This document shows, one piece after another, positions 40,071 to 48,550 of a stretch of 64,000 nucleotides of DNA. Location: contig NZ_JACVPD010000002.1 of the NCBI RefSeq assembly GCF_018882095.1, positions 62,001 to 126,000 of the forward strand, written 5' to 3'. The notes under the pieces are model-generated. The model had not been told where the DNA came from and made no database searches. It saw nothing but the letters and a program-made list of their open reading frames with translations. The translations under genes and the position numbers were made by a program. Positions within the stretch are counted from its first letter, which is position 1. Every line of letters starts with the position of its first letter. Source of the stretch: Polynucleobacter sp. CS-Odin-A6 (GTDB lineage Bacteria > Pseudomonadota > Gammaproteobacteria > Burkholderiales > Burkholderiaceae).

Positions 40071-40478
40071 TTACAGGATGGCCGCAATGCCGGCTTTAGC
40101 AGTTTCAGCATCCTCGGTCGATTTAACGCCGGAAACGCCGACTGCGCCGATGGTAAAACCATTTACCTCGATATTGACGCCACCTTCCAACATGCCCGAA
40201 ATATGAGGGGCAGATAAAAAGGAGGTACGTCCGTTATTAATAATTTCTTCGTAAACCCGAGTCTCGCGCTTACCCATTGCAGCGGTACGTGCCTTTTCTT
40301 GAGCGATATAAGTGGAGACGGGAGCGCAACCATCACGACGGATTAAACCCAGTACATGTCCACCATCATCGCAAACAGCAATGGTTACCGCCAAATTATT
40401 CGCTGCAGCATGTTTATCCGCTGCATCCAAAATCTTTTGCACATCTACTTGGGTTAAATACGGTTTAGTTGCCAACAT
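40071..40478 (-). CDS. glcG: GlcG/HbpS-family protein (DUF336)
   Basis: The 135-residue protein has the Haem_degrading/GlcG pattern (TIAVCDDGGHVLGLIRRDGCAPVSTYIAQEKARTA; GGVNIEVNGFTIGAVGVSG). In E. coli, glcG belongs to the glycolate operon glcDEFGB; its biochemical role is unresolved. Here it follows a class V aminotransferase on the same strand and lies near a glycolate/lactate-type dehydrogenase, so the glyoxylate context supports the name. Confidence 0.8.
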   Translation of the reverse strand: MLATKPYLTQVDVQKILDAADKHAAANNLAVTIAVCDDGGHVLGLIRRDGCAPVSTYIAQEKARTAAMGKRETRVYEEIINNGRTSFLSAPHISGMLEGGVNIEVNGFTIGAVGVSGVKSTEDAETAKAGIAAIL

Positions 40479-40535
40479 GATTTATCTCGCTGTCTCTGAC
40501 GCTATTGATATATATAGTGAATTATAGGTGGACTC

Positions 40536-41720
40536 TCACTTTAAGTAGTCTTGAGCCGCAACCACGCCACTCGCCTTAGGTTGATAGCCCATGGCACTCA
40601 AACTCATTTCAGCCCCACTTAAAGCAGCCATCAGGCTCAATTCATTGCAGTCGCCTAGGTGCCCAATACGGAAAACCTTGCTTTTGAGCTTGCCCAAGCC
40701 GGTCCCAAGGGAAAGATTGAACTTTTCTAAAGCATGCTTGCGTAATGCATCCGCATCCATGCCCTCTGGAGCAACAATCGCAGTCAGGACTGGCGAGAAG
40801 GAATTGGGATCTACGCATTGGTTCTCAAGACCCCATGCGGCTACCGCACGGCGGCAAGCTTCTCCCAAACGCTGATGACGGGCAAAGATCGTCTCTAATC
40901 CCTCCGCCTGCATCATGTCGATAGCTTCATGCAAACCATACATTAGGTTGGTGCTCGGAGTAGTCGGCCAGTAACCGGTTTTATTCGATTCAAGGATTTC
41001 ATCCCAAGCTAAATAGGCTTTTGGAATGGTGCTGCGCTTGCTTGCTTCGAGCGCTTTTTTAGACACCGCATTAAAACCAATGCCAGGAGGCAACATTAAG
41101 CCTTTTTGCGATCCGGATACCGTGACATCCACTCCCCAAGCATCATGGCAATAATCTGCTGAACCCACGCCAGATACGCTATCTACGAGCAACAAGGCTG
41201 GATGCTTAGCATCGTCCATCGCCTTACGAACCGCAGCAATATTGGAAGTTAAGCCACTAGAGGTTTCGTTATGCACTACGCAGACTGCTTTGATTTCATG
41301 CTGAGTGTCTTTACGTAAGCGCTCTTCGATCACATCAGCATCTACACCCCAACGCCAAGTATCTTTTCCTGCCTTACCAATCACCTCAGCCTCAATACCA
41401 ATCTTTTTGGCTAAAGCCCACCACAAGTTTGCGAAATGACCGGTTTCATAAAAGAGCACCTTATCGCCGGGATTGAGTACGTTGACTAAAGCGCCCTCCC
41501 AAGAACCTGTTCCAGATGCGGAATAAATAATGACAGGCTGCTCCGTCTTGAAAATCTTTTTAATCCCGTTCAATACCTTCAGGCCAAACTCCCCAAACTC
41601 AGGACCACGATGGTCGATTGTTTGATAGCTGATCGCGCGCAAAATGCGTGATGGTACTGGGCTTGGGCCTGGAATATGTAAGAAATGGCGTCCTGAAAGG
41701 TGATTATCTAGTTTTAGCAT
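40536..41720 (-). CDS. Class V aminotransferase, serine/alanine-glyoxylate type
   Basis: PLP enzyme of 394 residues with HIPGPSPVPSRILRA, DHRGPEFGEFG, SASGTGSWEGALVNVL (phosphate binding) and the PLP-lysine motif TVSGSQKGLMLPPGIGF (Lys about residue 199). These features fit serine-glyoxylate or alanine-glyoxylate aminotransferase, which converts glyoxylate to glycine. It is transcribed away from the GntR gene, and an operator-like site lies 71 bases upstream. Ser versus Ala as donor cannot be decided. Confidence 0.9.
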   Translation of the reverse strand: MLKLDNHLSGRHFLHIPGPSPVPSRILRAISYQTIDHRGPEFGEFGLKVLNGIKKIFKTEQPVIIYSASGTGSWEGALVNVLNPGDKVLFYETGHFANLWWALAKKIGIEAEVIGKAGKDTWRWGVDADVIEERLRKDTQHEIKAVCVVHNETSSGLTSNIAAVRKAMDDAKHPALLLVDSVSGVGSADYCHDAWGVDVTVSGSQKGLMLPPGIGFNAVSKKALEASKRSTIPKAYLAWDEILESNKTGYWPTTPSTNLMYGLHEAIDMMQAEGLETIFARHQRLGEACRRAVAAWGLENQCVDPNSFSPVLTAIVAPEGMDADALRKHALEKFNLSLGTGLGKLKSKVFRIGHLGDCNELSLMAALSGAEMSLSAMGYQPKASGVVAAQDYLK

Positions 41721-41790
41721 GCGGAGTCTCGCTTCATTTTTGTTATTAATATTGCCTGTGAGTGTAAGGCAATTTTTTTAATTTACCATT

Positions 41791-41800
41791 TTGTATGCAA
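41791..41800. promoter_or_regulatory. Putative GntR (FCD-type) operator 1
   Basis: TTGTATGCAA matches the T-N-GT-N2-AC-N-A form of FCD-subfamily operators with one change, and lies inside a longer palindrome ATTTTG-N4-CAAAAT. It is 71 bases upstream of the aminotransferase start. A second site is at 41873-41882. Confidence 0.55.
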
Positions 41801-41872
41801 AATATTTCCTAAATAGGTAAAAAATAAGTGATTTATAGCGATTTTTAACACTATTCATCAGTTATAGTAAAT

Positions 41873-41882
41873 ATGTATACAA
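41873..41882. promoter_or_regulatory. Putative GntR (FCD-type) operator 2, autoregulatory
   Basis: ATGTATACAA is nearly identical to the site at 41791 and to the FCD consensus TTGTATACAA. It follows a TATAGT hexamer (41863-41868) at the expected start-site distance, 17 bases before the GntR ATG, so binding would block that gene's own transcription. Confidence 0.55.
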
Positions 41883-41898
41883 AATTTAGGCGCTCTAC

Positions 41899-42582
41899 AT
41901 GATCCTCACCGCACCAGCAAATAGTCAGAATTTGCATGAGGCCACCTTCCAGAAACTAAGATCTTTACTGGTAGAGGGCGTTATTCATCCTGGCAGCAAA
42001 CTGAATGAACGCGAACTAGCCGAGCAGCTTCATGTGTCGCGCACACCCATTCGGGAGGCTATTCGCCGTTTAGCTGCAGATGGTCTAGTGGAACTCATTA
42101 CCAATCGGGGCGCAATCGCCGTTCAACTCACCCGCGATGACATCATCCACACCTTTGATGTGATTGCTAACTTAGAGGGTTACTCGGGAGAGTTAGCAGC
42201 CCACAACATGAGTGCGCAAGCCCTGGCTGAATTAGAGGCGCTTCAATATGAAATGATGGCCTCTTATGCGCGTAGGGATTTATCAAACTACTACCGACTC
42301 AATCTGAAAATTCATCATGCCATTCATCAAGCAGCGAATAACCCAGTCCTAAGTCAGCTATTTACTCAAGTCAATGCCCGGATCGAAGCACTCCGCTTTC
42401 GCTCTAATCAAGATGGCGTCAAATGGGAAAAAGCCGTGGGTGAACATCAAGAAATGCTAGACGCATTGAAGGCCCGTGATAGCGCACGGATGCGGAAAGT
42501 CATGATGCAGCATGTGAGGAATAAGCGTGATGTCGTCATTCAACAAATTGACGCAGACTCCAAAGAGCAGGTGATGGCATGA
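41899..42582 (+). CDS. GntR-family regulator, FCD subfamily
   Basis: The 227-residue regulator has an N-terminal winged helix (KLNERELAEQLHVSRTPIREAIRRLAADGLVEL) and an all-helical FCD ligand domain (about residues 85-215) with metal-site His residues in KIHHAIHQAANN and GEHQEMLDAL. FCD proteins usually sense organic acids. It overlaps the downstream dehydrogenase by four bases, and two operator-like sites lie in the divergent region, so it probably controls both the dehydrogenase and the aminotransferase with a 2-hydroxyacid or glyoxylate-type ligand. Confidence 0.9.
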   Translation: MILTAPANSQNLHEATFQKLRSLLVEGVIHPGSKLNERELAEQLHVSRTPIREAIRRLAADGLVELITNRGAIAVQLTRDDIIHTFDVIANLEGYSGELAAHNMSAQALAELEALQYEMMASYARRDLSNYYRLNLKIHHAIHQAANNPVLSQLFTQVNARIEALRFRSNQDGVKWEKAVGEHQEMLDALKARDSARMRKVMMQHVRNKRDVVIQQIDADSKEQVMA

Positions 42583-45500
42583 ACAAGCCACTTGACTTGC
42601 CACTTCCCGAATTGCTTGCCAATCAGGAATCGTTAGCTAAACGCCTCAGAAAAGAAACCTCCGGCGAGGTAATGACCGATATCGCCAGTCGCGGACGCTA
42701 CGCAACAGATGCTTCTATTTATCAGGCGATGCCAATTGCCGTCTTAGTACCTAAAACTGCAGAAGACGTTGCGATTGCAATTCAGATTGCTGCTGATTTA
42801 AATGTCCCCATTCTGCCAAGGGGTGGCGGTACCAGCCAATGCGGTCAGACCACTGGCACAGCCCTCGTGATCGATAACTCGAAATACTTTCGCAAACTAT
42901 TGCATGCAGATCCAGAGAAGGCGACAGCCATCGTAGAGCCTGGAATGGTTTTGGATCATCTCAATGCCACACTCAAGCCACATGGTCTTTGGTATCCAGT
43001 AGACGTCTCCACCGGTGGGCAAGCAACGATTGGTGGCATGGCCGGTAATAACTCCTGTGGCAGTCGTTCGATTGCGTACGGCAATATGGTGCATAACGTC
43101 TTCGGGATTGATGCCTGGCTCGCGAATGGACAAGTAGCCAGCTTTGGAAATTATGCCCATAGTTCTGGCGCTGCAAAACAGTTAGGAGATTTTGTTAAAG
43201 GCCTCGCCCAAAAACTCCAACCTGAAATCGAGGCACATTTTCCTAAAGTACTAAGGCGCGTTGCTGGTTATAACTTAGATCTATTTCACCCGCAAAGTGA
43301 ACTTCCTTATACGCCAGATGGCAGCGTCAATTTAGCGCACCTCTTGGTAGGTAGTGAAGGCACTTTGGCTTACTTCAAATCACTTGAACTCAAGTTGGCG
43401 CCATTGCCGCAACACAAAGTGCTTGGGGTAGTGAACTTTTCTAGCTTCTTTAAGGCGATGGATAGCGCGCAGCACATCGTCAAGCTGGGACCTACCGCAG
43501 TGGAATTAGTGGATCGCACCATGATTGATTTAGCGCGCCACAACCTCAGCTTCAAGAAGACCATTGAAACTGCACTCATCGATGCCAGTGCTCAGACACC
43601 TGAAGCCATTTTGCTAGTGGAGTTTTCGGGAGAGTCGCATGCGCCTTTGCTAGAGAAACTACAGTCTTTGCAAATCCTGATGGGTGATTTAGGTATTCCC
43701 GGATCAGTAGTCGTAATGCCTGATGCCGGACTGCAAAAGAATTTATGGGAAGTGCGTAAAGCAGGCCTCAACATCATGATGAGTCTGAAGGGGGATGGCA
43801 AGCCAGTGAGCTTCATTGAAGACTGCGCAGTGCCATTAGAAAGTCTCGCTGAATATACCCAGGCACTCACGGAGGTATTTTCTAAATACGGCTCTCGTGG
43901 TACTTGGTATGCCCATGCATCAGTAGGGACTTTACATGTCCGGCCGATTTTGGATATGCGCCGCGACGGTGCCCAAAAAATGCGTGCGGTTGCTGAAGAA
44001 GCCTCTGCTCTCGTGCGGAAATACAAAGGCGCTTACAGCGGTGAGCATGGTGATGGACTTTGCCGTGGAGAGTGGATCTCTTGGCAGTTTGGACCCAAGA
44101 TTACCGAAGCGCTTGGAGAGATCAAGCAGGTATTCGATCCTCAGGGATTATTTAATCCGGGCAAGATCGTGAATCCACCCAAAATGGATGATGCGAGTTA
44201 CTTCCGCTACTCGCCGAGTTATAAAGTCATTCCGCTTCAGCCCGCTTTAGATTGGTCGGCCTGGAATGTACAAAATAATCCTATCACCGAGGAGACCAGT
44301 GCCCCAGGCACTGGCGGCGATCCTGCGATGGGTTTAGCAAAAGCAGTAGATATGTGTAATAACAATGGTCACTGTCGAAAGTTTGATGCAGAAGTGATGT
44401 GTCCTAGCTATCGCGTCACTCGTGATGAAAAACACCTTACCCGCGGACGCGCTAATACCTTGCGATTAGCACTCTCGAATCAATTAGATCTAAAAAACGA
44501 TGGGGGGATTACATCCTCGCCAATGGGTAGTGATGCCATTAAAGAAGTAATGGAGCTTTGTGTCAGTTGTAAAGCCTGTCGCCGTGAATGTCCTACGGGC
44601 GTTGATATGGCCAAGATGAAAATTGAGTTTTTGTCAGCTTACAAGAAGCGGGTTGGACACACGATGCGTGATTTGGCAGTGGCTTATTTACCGAAGTACG
44701 CCCCCATCATCAGCAGTATTCCGGGACTTCCTGCATTACTTAATCTGCGCAATCAGATTGCACCGATTGCGAAGCTACAAGAATGGCTGATGGGAATTTC
44801 TGCAAAAAGAAGTCTGCCCATCTGGAAAGCCAACACATTCTGGAGTAAGCCCAGTGCGCTTGCGCCATATCAATTTACGCCAGCAGAACTCAGCAAAGCA
44901 GACGCGAATGGCAATCAAGGAGTGGTTCTCCTAGCAGATACTTTCAACGCCTATTTTGAAGATGAAAATATCAAAGCAGCTCTACTAGTGTTGAAAGCGG
45001 CTGGCTATCGAGTGCATATTCCTCAAAAGAGACAAGATCAACAGATCGCAAAGACAAACACTTGCTCCAGGGAATTCTGCTGTGGTCGCACTTATCTCGC
45101 AGCAGGTATGGTTGATCAGGCCAAAGCCAGCTTAGATGAATTAGTTAACCATCTCGCTCCTTTTGCAGAAAAAAATATTCCCATCATTGGTCTTGAGCCT
45201 TCTTGCTTATTCACCTTAAAGGATGAGGCGTTAGTGATGGGCCTTGGGGAGCGTGCGATTACCGTAAGCAAACAGGCGCAACTCTTAGAAGAGTTTTTAG
45301 CTAAAGAAGCAAAGGCAGGCCGACTCAATCTACCCCTTAAGCCAGCGTCGCGCCCAGTTCTGTTCCATGGCCACTGTCATCAAAAGGCGTTTGCTGCTGT
45401 GACACCGGCACTAGAGCTCTTAAAATTGATCCCTAATGCAGACCCCAAGCTGATTGAGTCTTCTTGCTGCGGCATGGCAGGTAGCTTTGGCTATGAAGCG

Positions 45501-45671
45501 GAGCACATTGAAGTGTCTAAGCAAATGGCCGAGTTAAGTCTCTTGCCTGCGATTCGTAAAGCGCCTGAGAGTTGGGTAGTTGCGGATGGAACCAGTTGTC
45601 GCCATCAGATTGCCGATGGAACACAAAGAGAAGCGGTACATATTGCCAAGATCTTGGCAGCGCATCTTTAA
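42579..45671 (+). CDS. Fused FAD/iron-sulfur 2-hydroxyacid dehydrogenase (YdiJ/GlcD-GlcF type)
   Basis: A 1030-residue fusion. The N-terminal FAD_binding_4 domain has LPRGGGTSQCGQTTG and GGMAGNNSCGSRS. A FAD-oxidase C domain follows to about residue 530 (GEHGDGLCRGEW, NPGKIVNPPK). Next come a two-cluster ferredoxin region (NNNGHCRK...CPSYRVTRDEKHLTRGR; CVSCKACRRECPTGVDM) and two CCG-type cysteine segments (REFCCGRTYLAAG; ESSCCGMAGSFG). E. coli YdiJ (a D-2-hydroxyglutarate dehydrogenase) has the same order and length; glycolate or D-lactate are alternatives favoured by the glyoxylate neighbours. Electrons probably go to the respiratory chain. Confidence 0.88.
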   Translation: MNKPLDLPLPELLANQESLAKRLRKETSGEVMTDIASRGRYATDASIYQAMPIAVLVPKTAEDVAIAIQIAADLNVPILPRGGGTSQCGQTTGTALVIDNSKYFRKLLHADPEKATAIVEPGMVLDHLNATLKPHGLWYPVDVSTGGQATIGGMAGNNSCGSRSIAYGNMVHNVFGIDAWLANGQVASFGNYAHSSGAAKQLGDFVKGLAQKLQPEIEAHFPKVLRRVAGYNLDLFHPQSELPYTPDGSVNLAHLLVGSEGTLAYFKSLELKLAPLPQHKVLGVVNFSSFFKAMDSAQHIVKLGPTAVELVDRTMIDLARHNLSFKKTIETALIDASAQTPEAILLVEFSGESHAPLLEKLQSLQILMGDLGIPGSVVVMPDAGLQKNLWEVRKAGLNIMMSLKGDGKPVSFIEDCAVPLESLAEYTQALTEVFSKYGSRGTWYAHASVGTLHVRPILDMRRDGAQKMRAVAEEASALVRKYKGAYSGEHGDGLCRGEWISWQFGPKITEALGEIKQVFDPQGLFNPGKIVNPPKMDDASYFRYSPSYKVIPLQPALDWSAWNVQNNPITEETSAPGTGGDPAMGLAKAVDMCNNNGHCRKFDAEVMCPSYRVTRDEKHLTRGRANTLRLALSNQLDLKNDGGITSSPMGSDAIKEVMELCVSCKACRRECPTGVDMAKMKIEFLSAYKKRVGHTMRDLAVAYLPKYAPIISSIPGLPALLNLRNQIAPIAKLQEWLMGISAKRSLPIWKANTFWSKPSALAPYQFTPAELSKADANGNQGVVLLADTFNAYFEDENIKAALLVLKAAGYRVHIPQKRQDQQIAKTNTCSREFCCGRTYLAAGMVDQAKASLDELVNHLAPFAEKNIPIIGLEPSCLFTLKDEALVMGLGERAITVSKQAQLLEEFLAKEAKAGRLNLPLKPASRPVLFHGHCHQKAFAAVTPALELLKLIPNADPKLIESSCCGMAGSFGYEAEHIEVSKQMAELSLLPAIRKAPESWVVADGTSCRHQIADGTQREAVHIAKILAAHL

Positions 45672-45705
45672 GTATTGAAATACCTAATAAATATCTGATA
45701 AATAC

Positions 45706-46065
45706 TTAACGAATCACGCCGTAACCCACCATCAATAAGGTTCCAGTCAGCAAAGCTGGAACCAATCGTTTGGTGGGTTTAGATACCATTACGCCAATTG
45801 CTAAGGCACAAATCAGAATGCGGACCCATAAGGGAACAGTTGCCATTAGACCCAGCGGCATGACGATCAAGCGTATGGTGAGTGCAGCAACCATAGCGTA
45901 AGTTACGGCAGCCAACCAACGAAAGATCTCGCTCTCTTGATTAATGCTCTGCGACAGAAATACTCCAATTGCACGACAGAAATACGTACCTAGACAAGCG
46001 CCAACCAAAGCGATCCAAAGACCCCAACCAAAGAGCGAATCACTCATGTGATTTAAGGTTTCCAT
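45706..46065 (-). CDS. azlD: AzlD-family branched-chain amino acid exporter subunit
   Basis: A 119-residue protein with four hydrophobic segments and the AzlD pattern (CLGTYFCRAIGVFLSQ; WLAAVTYAMVAALTIRL). It is the small partner of AzlC; together they export branched-chain amino acids or analogues. Its start overlaps the azlC stop by one base (TAATG), so the pair is coupled. Confidence 0.85.
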   Translation of the reverse strand: METLNHMSDSLFGWGLWIALVGACLGTYFCRAIGVFLSQSINQESEIFRWLAAVTYAMVAALTIRLIVMPLGLMATVPLWVRILICALAIGVMVSKPTKRLVPALLTGTLLMVGYGVIR

Positions 46066-46850
46066 TAGCTAAGCACTCCTGCTTTTTTACGCAAGAACTT
46101 ACGATCAATCAAGTAAGCAATGGTTCCGGCTACTAGACCAGAGCTTAATAGGCTCGTATCGCGATCAATCATAAAAAAGATTGGGCCAAAGATACAGCCC
46201 ATCATTAGGGCAATCCGATTGATCCAAGGCTTCACTTCAGTAAAGGTCAATAAGAAGAACAGTGGATTAATAAAAACAAGCCCCAGAGTGACTGCTGCTG
46301 GCACCATCCCTGCCAAGTAATAACCCAAGATCGTTCCTGGAACGGAGATCAGCCAGCACAGCAAACCTAGGCCAACAAAGTAACTTAAGCGATGCCTGGT
46401 TTCAATCGCATGAAACTCTCGCATGGAGATTGCCCAAGCGGTCATTGCCAGTAAATGCACCGAAGCATAGAGGCTACGATTTCGATCCCTTTGATGAAAC
46501 TGCGGAAAGAGTGTCACCGTCATGGTGATGAAGCGGGTAGAGGTCAAGGTTACTGCTAAAGCAATTGCCACCACTGATGAACCCGTAATCGCCATCTCGA
46601 GCAAAACAACTTGTCCTGGTAAAGCGAACATGAAAAACGTAGTAAAGGTGGTAAACCAGATATCAAATCCATTGGTTTTACCCATCGCTCCAAAACCCAC
46701 CATGCCGGCAAAGAGCACCATCGCAGGCGCACCAGCTGCATCCCGAATCCCGGACCAAAATGCATCACTCGGATTTTTAAAGCGCTGCAACGCAGCCTCT
46801 TCTAGCGGAATTTCGCTAGGGTCAATATAAGGCTGATCGGAAGAGGACAT
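46065..46850 (-). CDS. azlC: AzlC-family branched-chain amino acid exporter subunit
   Basis: A 261-residue protein with about seven membrane segments; FWSGIRDAAGAPAMVLFAGMVGFGAM and FALPGQVVLLEM are typical AzlC motifs. It works with AzlD, encoded immediately downstream. Substrate is not shown by sequence. It lies 22 bases downstream of queG and may share its transcript. Confidence 0.88.
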   Translation of the reverse strand: MSSSDQPYIDPSEIPLEEAALQRFKNPSDAFWSGIRDAAGAPAMVLFAGMVGFGAMGKTNGFDIWFTTFTTFFMFALPGQVVLLEMAITGSSVVAIALAVTLTSTRFITMTVTLFPQFHQRDRNRSLYASVHLLAMTAWAISMREFHAIETRHRLSYFVGLGLLCWLISVPGTILGYYLAGMVPAAVTLGLVFINPLFFLLTFTEVKPWINRIALMMGCIFGPIFFMIDRDTSLLSSGLVAGTIAYLIDRKFLRKKAGVLS

Positions 46851-46872
46851 CCCTTGATTGTAAGGCTTCTAG

Positions 46873-47961
46873 CTATACAGGCTGGCCCAAAGCCCACTCA
46901 ATATGCTCCACTACCAAGGGGTCTGCACTGTCAAGCGCTGCGCTTAAGGCATCACGTATCCCGCCCTGCTCTACCCCGCTAGCTAAGGCGTTACCCAAAG
47001 CAACAGCGAGATTACGACGCCAGCGAGAGTAACCAATGCGACGAATGGCGCTGCCTTCATGGCGTTTTTCAAACTGACTCTCCGTCCAAGACCACAGCTC
47101 TAAGAGACTCGCCTTACCAAGACCATGACGTTCAGCAAAGTCTGGCAAGGCCGTACGCTGCGCAAATTTATTCCAAGGGCAAATGAGTTGGCAGTCATCA
47201 CATCCGTAGATACGATTGCCCATCGACCTCCGAAACTCTACTGGAATCGCATCGGGATTCTCAATTGTTAAATACGAGATACAGCGACGGGCATCCAATT
47301 GATAGGGGGCTGTAATGGCTTGCGTAGGACAAATGTCAATACAGGCTTGGCAAGTACCACAATGCGATTCCACCTCTTGATCTATCGGCAACGGAACATC
47401 CACTAAGATCTCGCCCAAAAAGAAGGTGGATCCAGATTGTTGATTGAGCAATAAGGTATGTTTGCCTCGCCAACCCAATCCTGCCTTACGAGCCAACTCC
47501 ACTTCCATTAATGGTGCTGAGTCCGTGAACACACGATAGCCAAATGAGCCAATCTGCCGTTCAATCATCTGCGCAAACTCTTGCAAACGATTACGCATGA
47601 CCTTGTGATAGTCCCGGCCACGGGCATATACGGAGACGACTGCTTGGGTAGGATCTGCTAGGCGCTGCCACTCACTATCAAAGTCAATTGTAGGAGAGAG
47701 GTAATTCATGGTGACGCAAATCACCCTGACTGTACTTGGTACTAGTAGGCTGGGGTCCGAGCGTAATTGCGCGTGCCGAGCCATGTATTCCATCTGACCA
47801 TGACGACCTTCTGCCAGCCACTCATTTAGGCGCTCACTTGCGACCCCAAGATGGGTGTCCGTAATGCGTAGACCATCAAAGCCCAATTTTTTCGACTGCT
47901 CTCCCAGCCATTCGCGGATATGGGTATGGTCAACAGAGCTAGGTGTTTGAGAAGAGGTCAT
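46873..47961 (-). CDS. queG: Epoxyqueuosine reductase
   Basis: Cobalamin- and iron-sulfur-dependent enzyme for the last step of queuosine synthesis, 362 residues from the ATG at 47961. An N-terminal cobalamin-binding part (KLGFDGLRITDTHLG; YARGRDYHKVMRNRL) is followed by two ferredoxin-type clusters (CGTCQACIDICPTQAI; CDDCQLICPWNKF) and a C-terminal HEAT-like segment. An upstream in-frame codon at 47997 is rejected because it would run into the tsaE promoter region. Its cofactor need links it to the B12 receptor at 7.4-9.3 kb. Confidence 0.94.
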   Translation of the reverse strand: MTSSQTPSSVDHTHIREWLGEQSKKLGFDGLRITDTHLGVASERLNEWLAEGRHGQMEYMARHAQLRSDPSLLVPSTVRVICVTMNYLSPTIDFDSEWQRLADPTQAVVSVYARGRDYHKVMRNRLQEFAQMIERQIGSFGYRVFTDSAPLMEVELARKAGLGWRGKHTLLLNQQSGSTFFLGEILVDVPLPIDQEVESHCGTCQACIDICPTQAITAPYQLDARRCISYLTIENPDAIPVEFRRSMGNRIYGCDDCQLICPWNKFAQRTALPDFAERHGLGKASLLELWSWTESQFEKRHEGSAIRRIGYSRWRRNLAVALGNALASGVEQGGIRDALSAALDSADPLVVEHIEWALGQPV

Positions 47962-48004
47962 GGGGATTACAGAATGTAACTTAATAATTGAATACACTAG
48001 GCAA

Positions 48005-48550
48005 ATGGCTCAGAATTCATTTACTCAATATTGTAGGCAGGAAGCAGAAACCATCACATTGGCACAAAAACTTGCCCTGACTATTGGCCATCTTTTTCAA
48101 GTAAATCCTAGTATTCACCTCAATATTGCCTTAGCAGGTGATCTTGGGGCAGGCAAAACCACTTTTGCTCGGCATCTGATTCAGGGCTTAGGCTTCGAAG
48201 GCCGGGTGAAGAGTCCAACCTACACCTTGTGTGAGCCCTACCCTATTCTGATCTCTAAAATGCAGGTCGGTGAAAAGGATGTCTCTAATAACATCACAAT
48301 TTATCACTTTGATCTCTATCGCATGCGCGATCCACTGGAATGGCAAGAAGCCGGATTTGCAGAGTATTTTGATGGGCCTGGATTTTGCTTAGTGGAGTGG
48401 CCAGAAAAAGCAGAAGACACCCTCCCGCCATTTGATATGGAGATTCATCTAGTAGCAGACGCAGAGGAAAATGAGAGAAAGATCACTCTCACTGCAAACT
48501 CGGATCAGGGAGCAATCCTTTTAGAGAAAGCTCACCTGCAAACCTCATGA
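48005..48550 (+). CDS. tsaE: tRNA threonylcarbamoyladenosine synthesis ATPase TsaE
   Basis: The 181-residue P-loop protein has Walker A GDLGAGKTTFARHL (about residues 45-58), KSPTYTLCEPY and FDLYRMRDPLEWQEAGFAEYF, the TsaE signature. It supports TsaBD in t6A37 formation. A frame extension back to 47960 overlaps the start of divergent queG and is not needed. The gene overlaps amiC by four bases; tsaE-amidase pairs are common. Confidence 0.93.
   Translation: MAQNSFTQYCRQEAETITLAQKLALTIGHLFQVNPSIHLNIALAGDLGAGKTTFARHLIQGLGFEGRVKSPTYTLCEPYPILISKMQVGEKDVSNNITIYHFDLYRMRDPLEWQEAGFAEYFDGPGFCLVEWPEKAEDTLPPFDMEIHLVADAEENERKITLTANSDQGAILLEKAHLQTS

Noticed and set aside
45668-45705. AAGTATT...AATACTT repeat after the FAD/Fe-S dehydrogenase stop considered as a bidirectional terminator.
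   Set aside because: Seven AT-rich pairs with a 20-plus-base loop would be unstable.
47960-48004. Upstream extension of tsaE and the matching extension of queG.
   Set aside because: Both would overlap the opposite gene; starts at 48005 and 47961 give normal family lengths.
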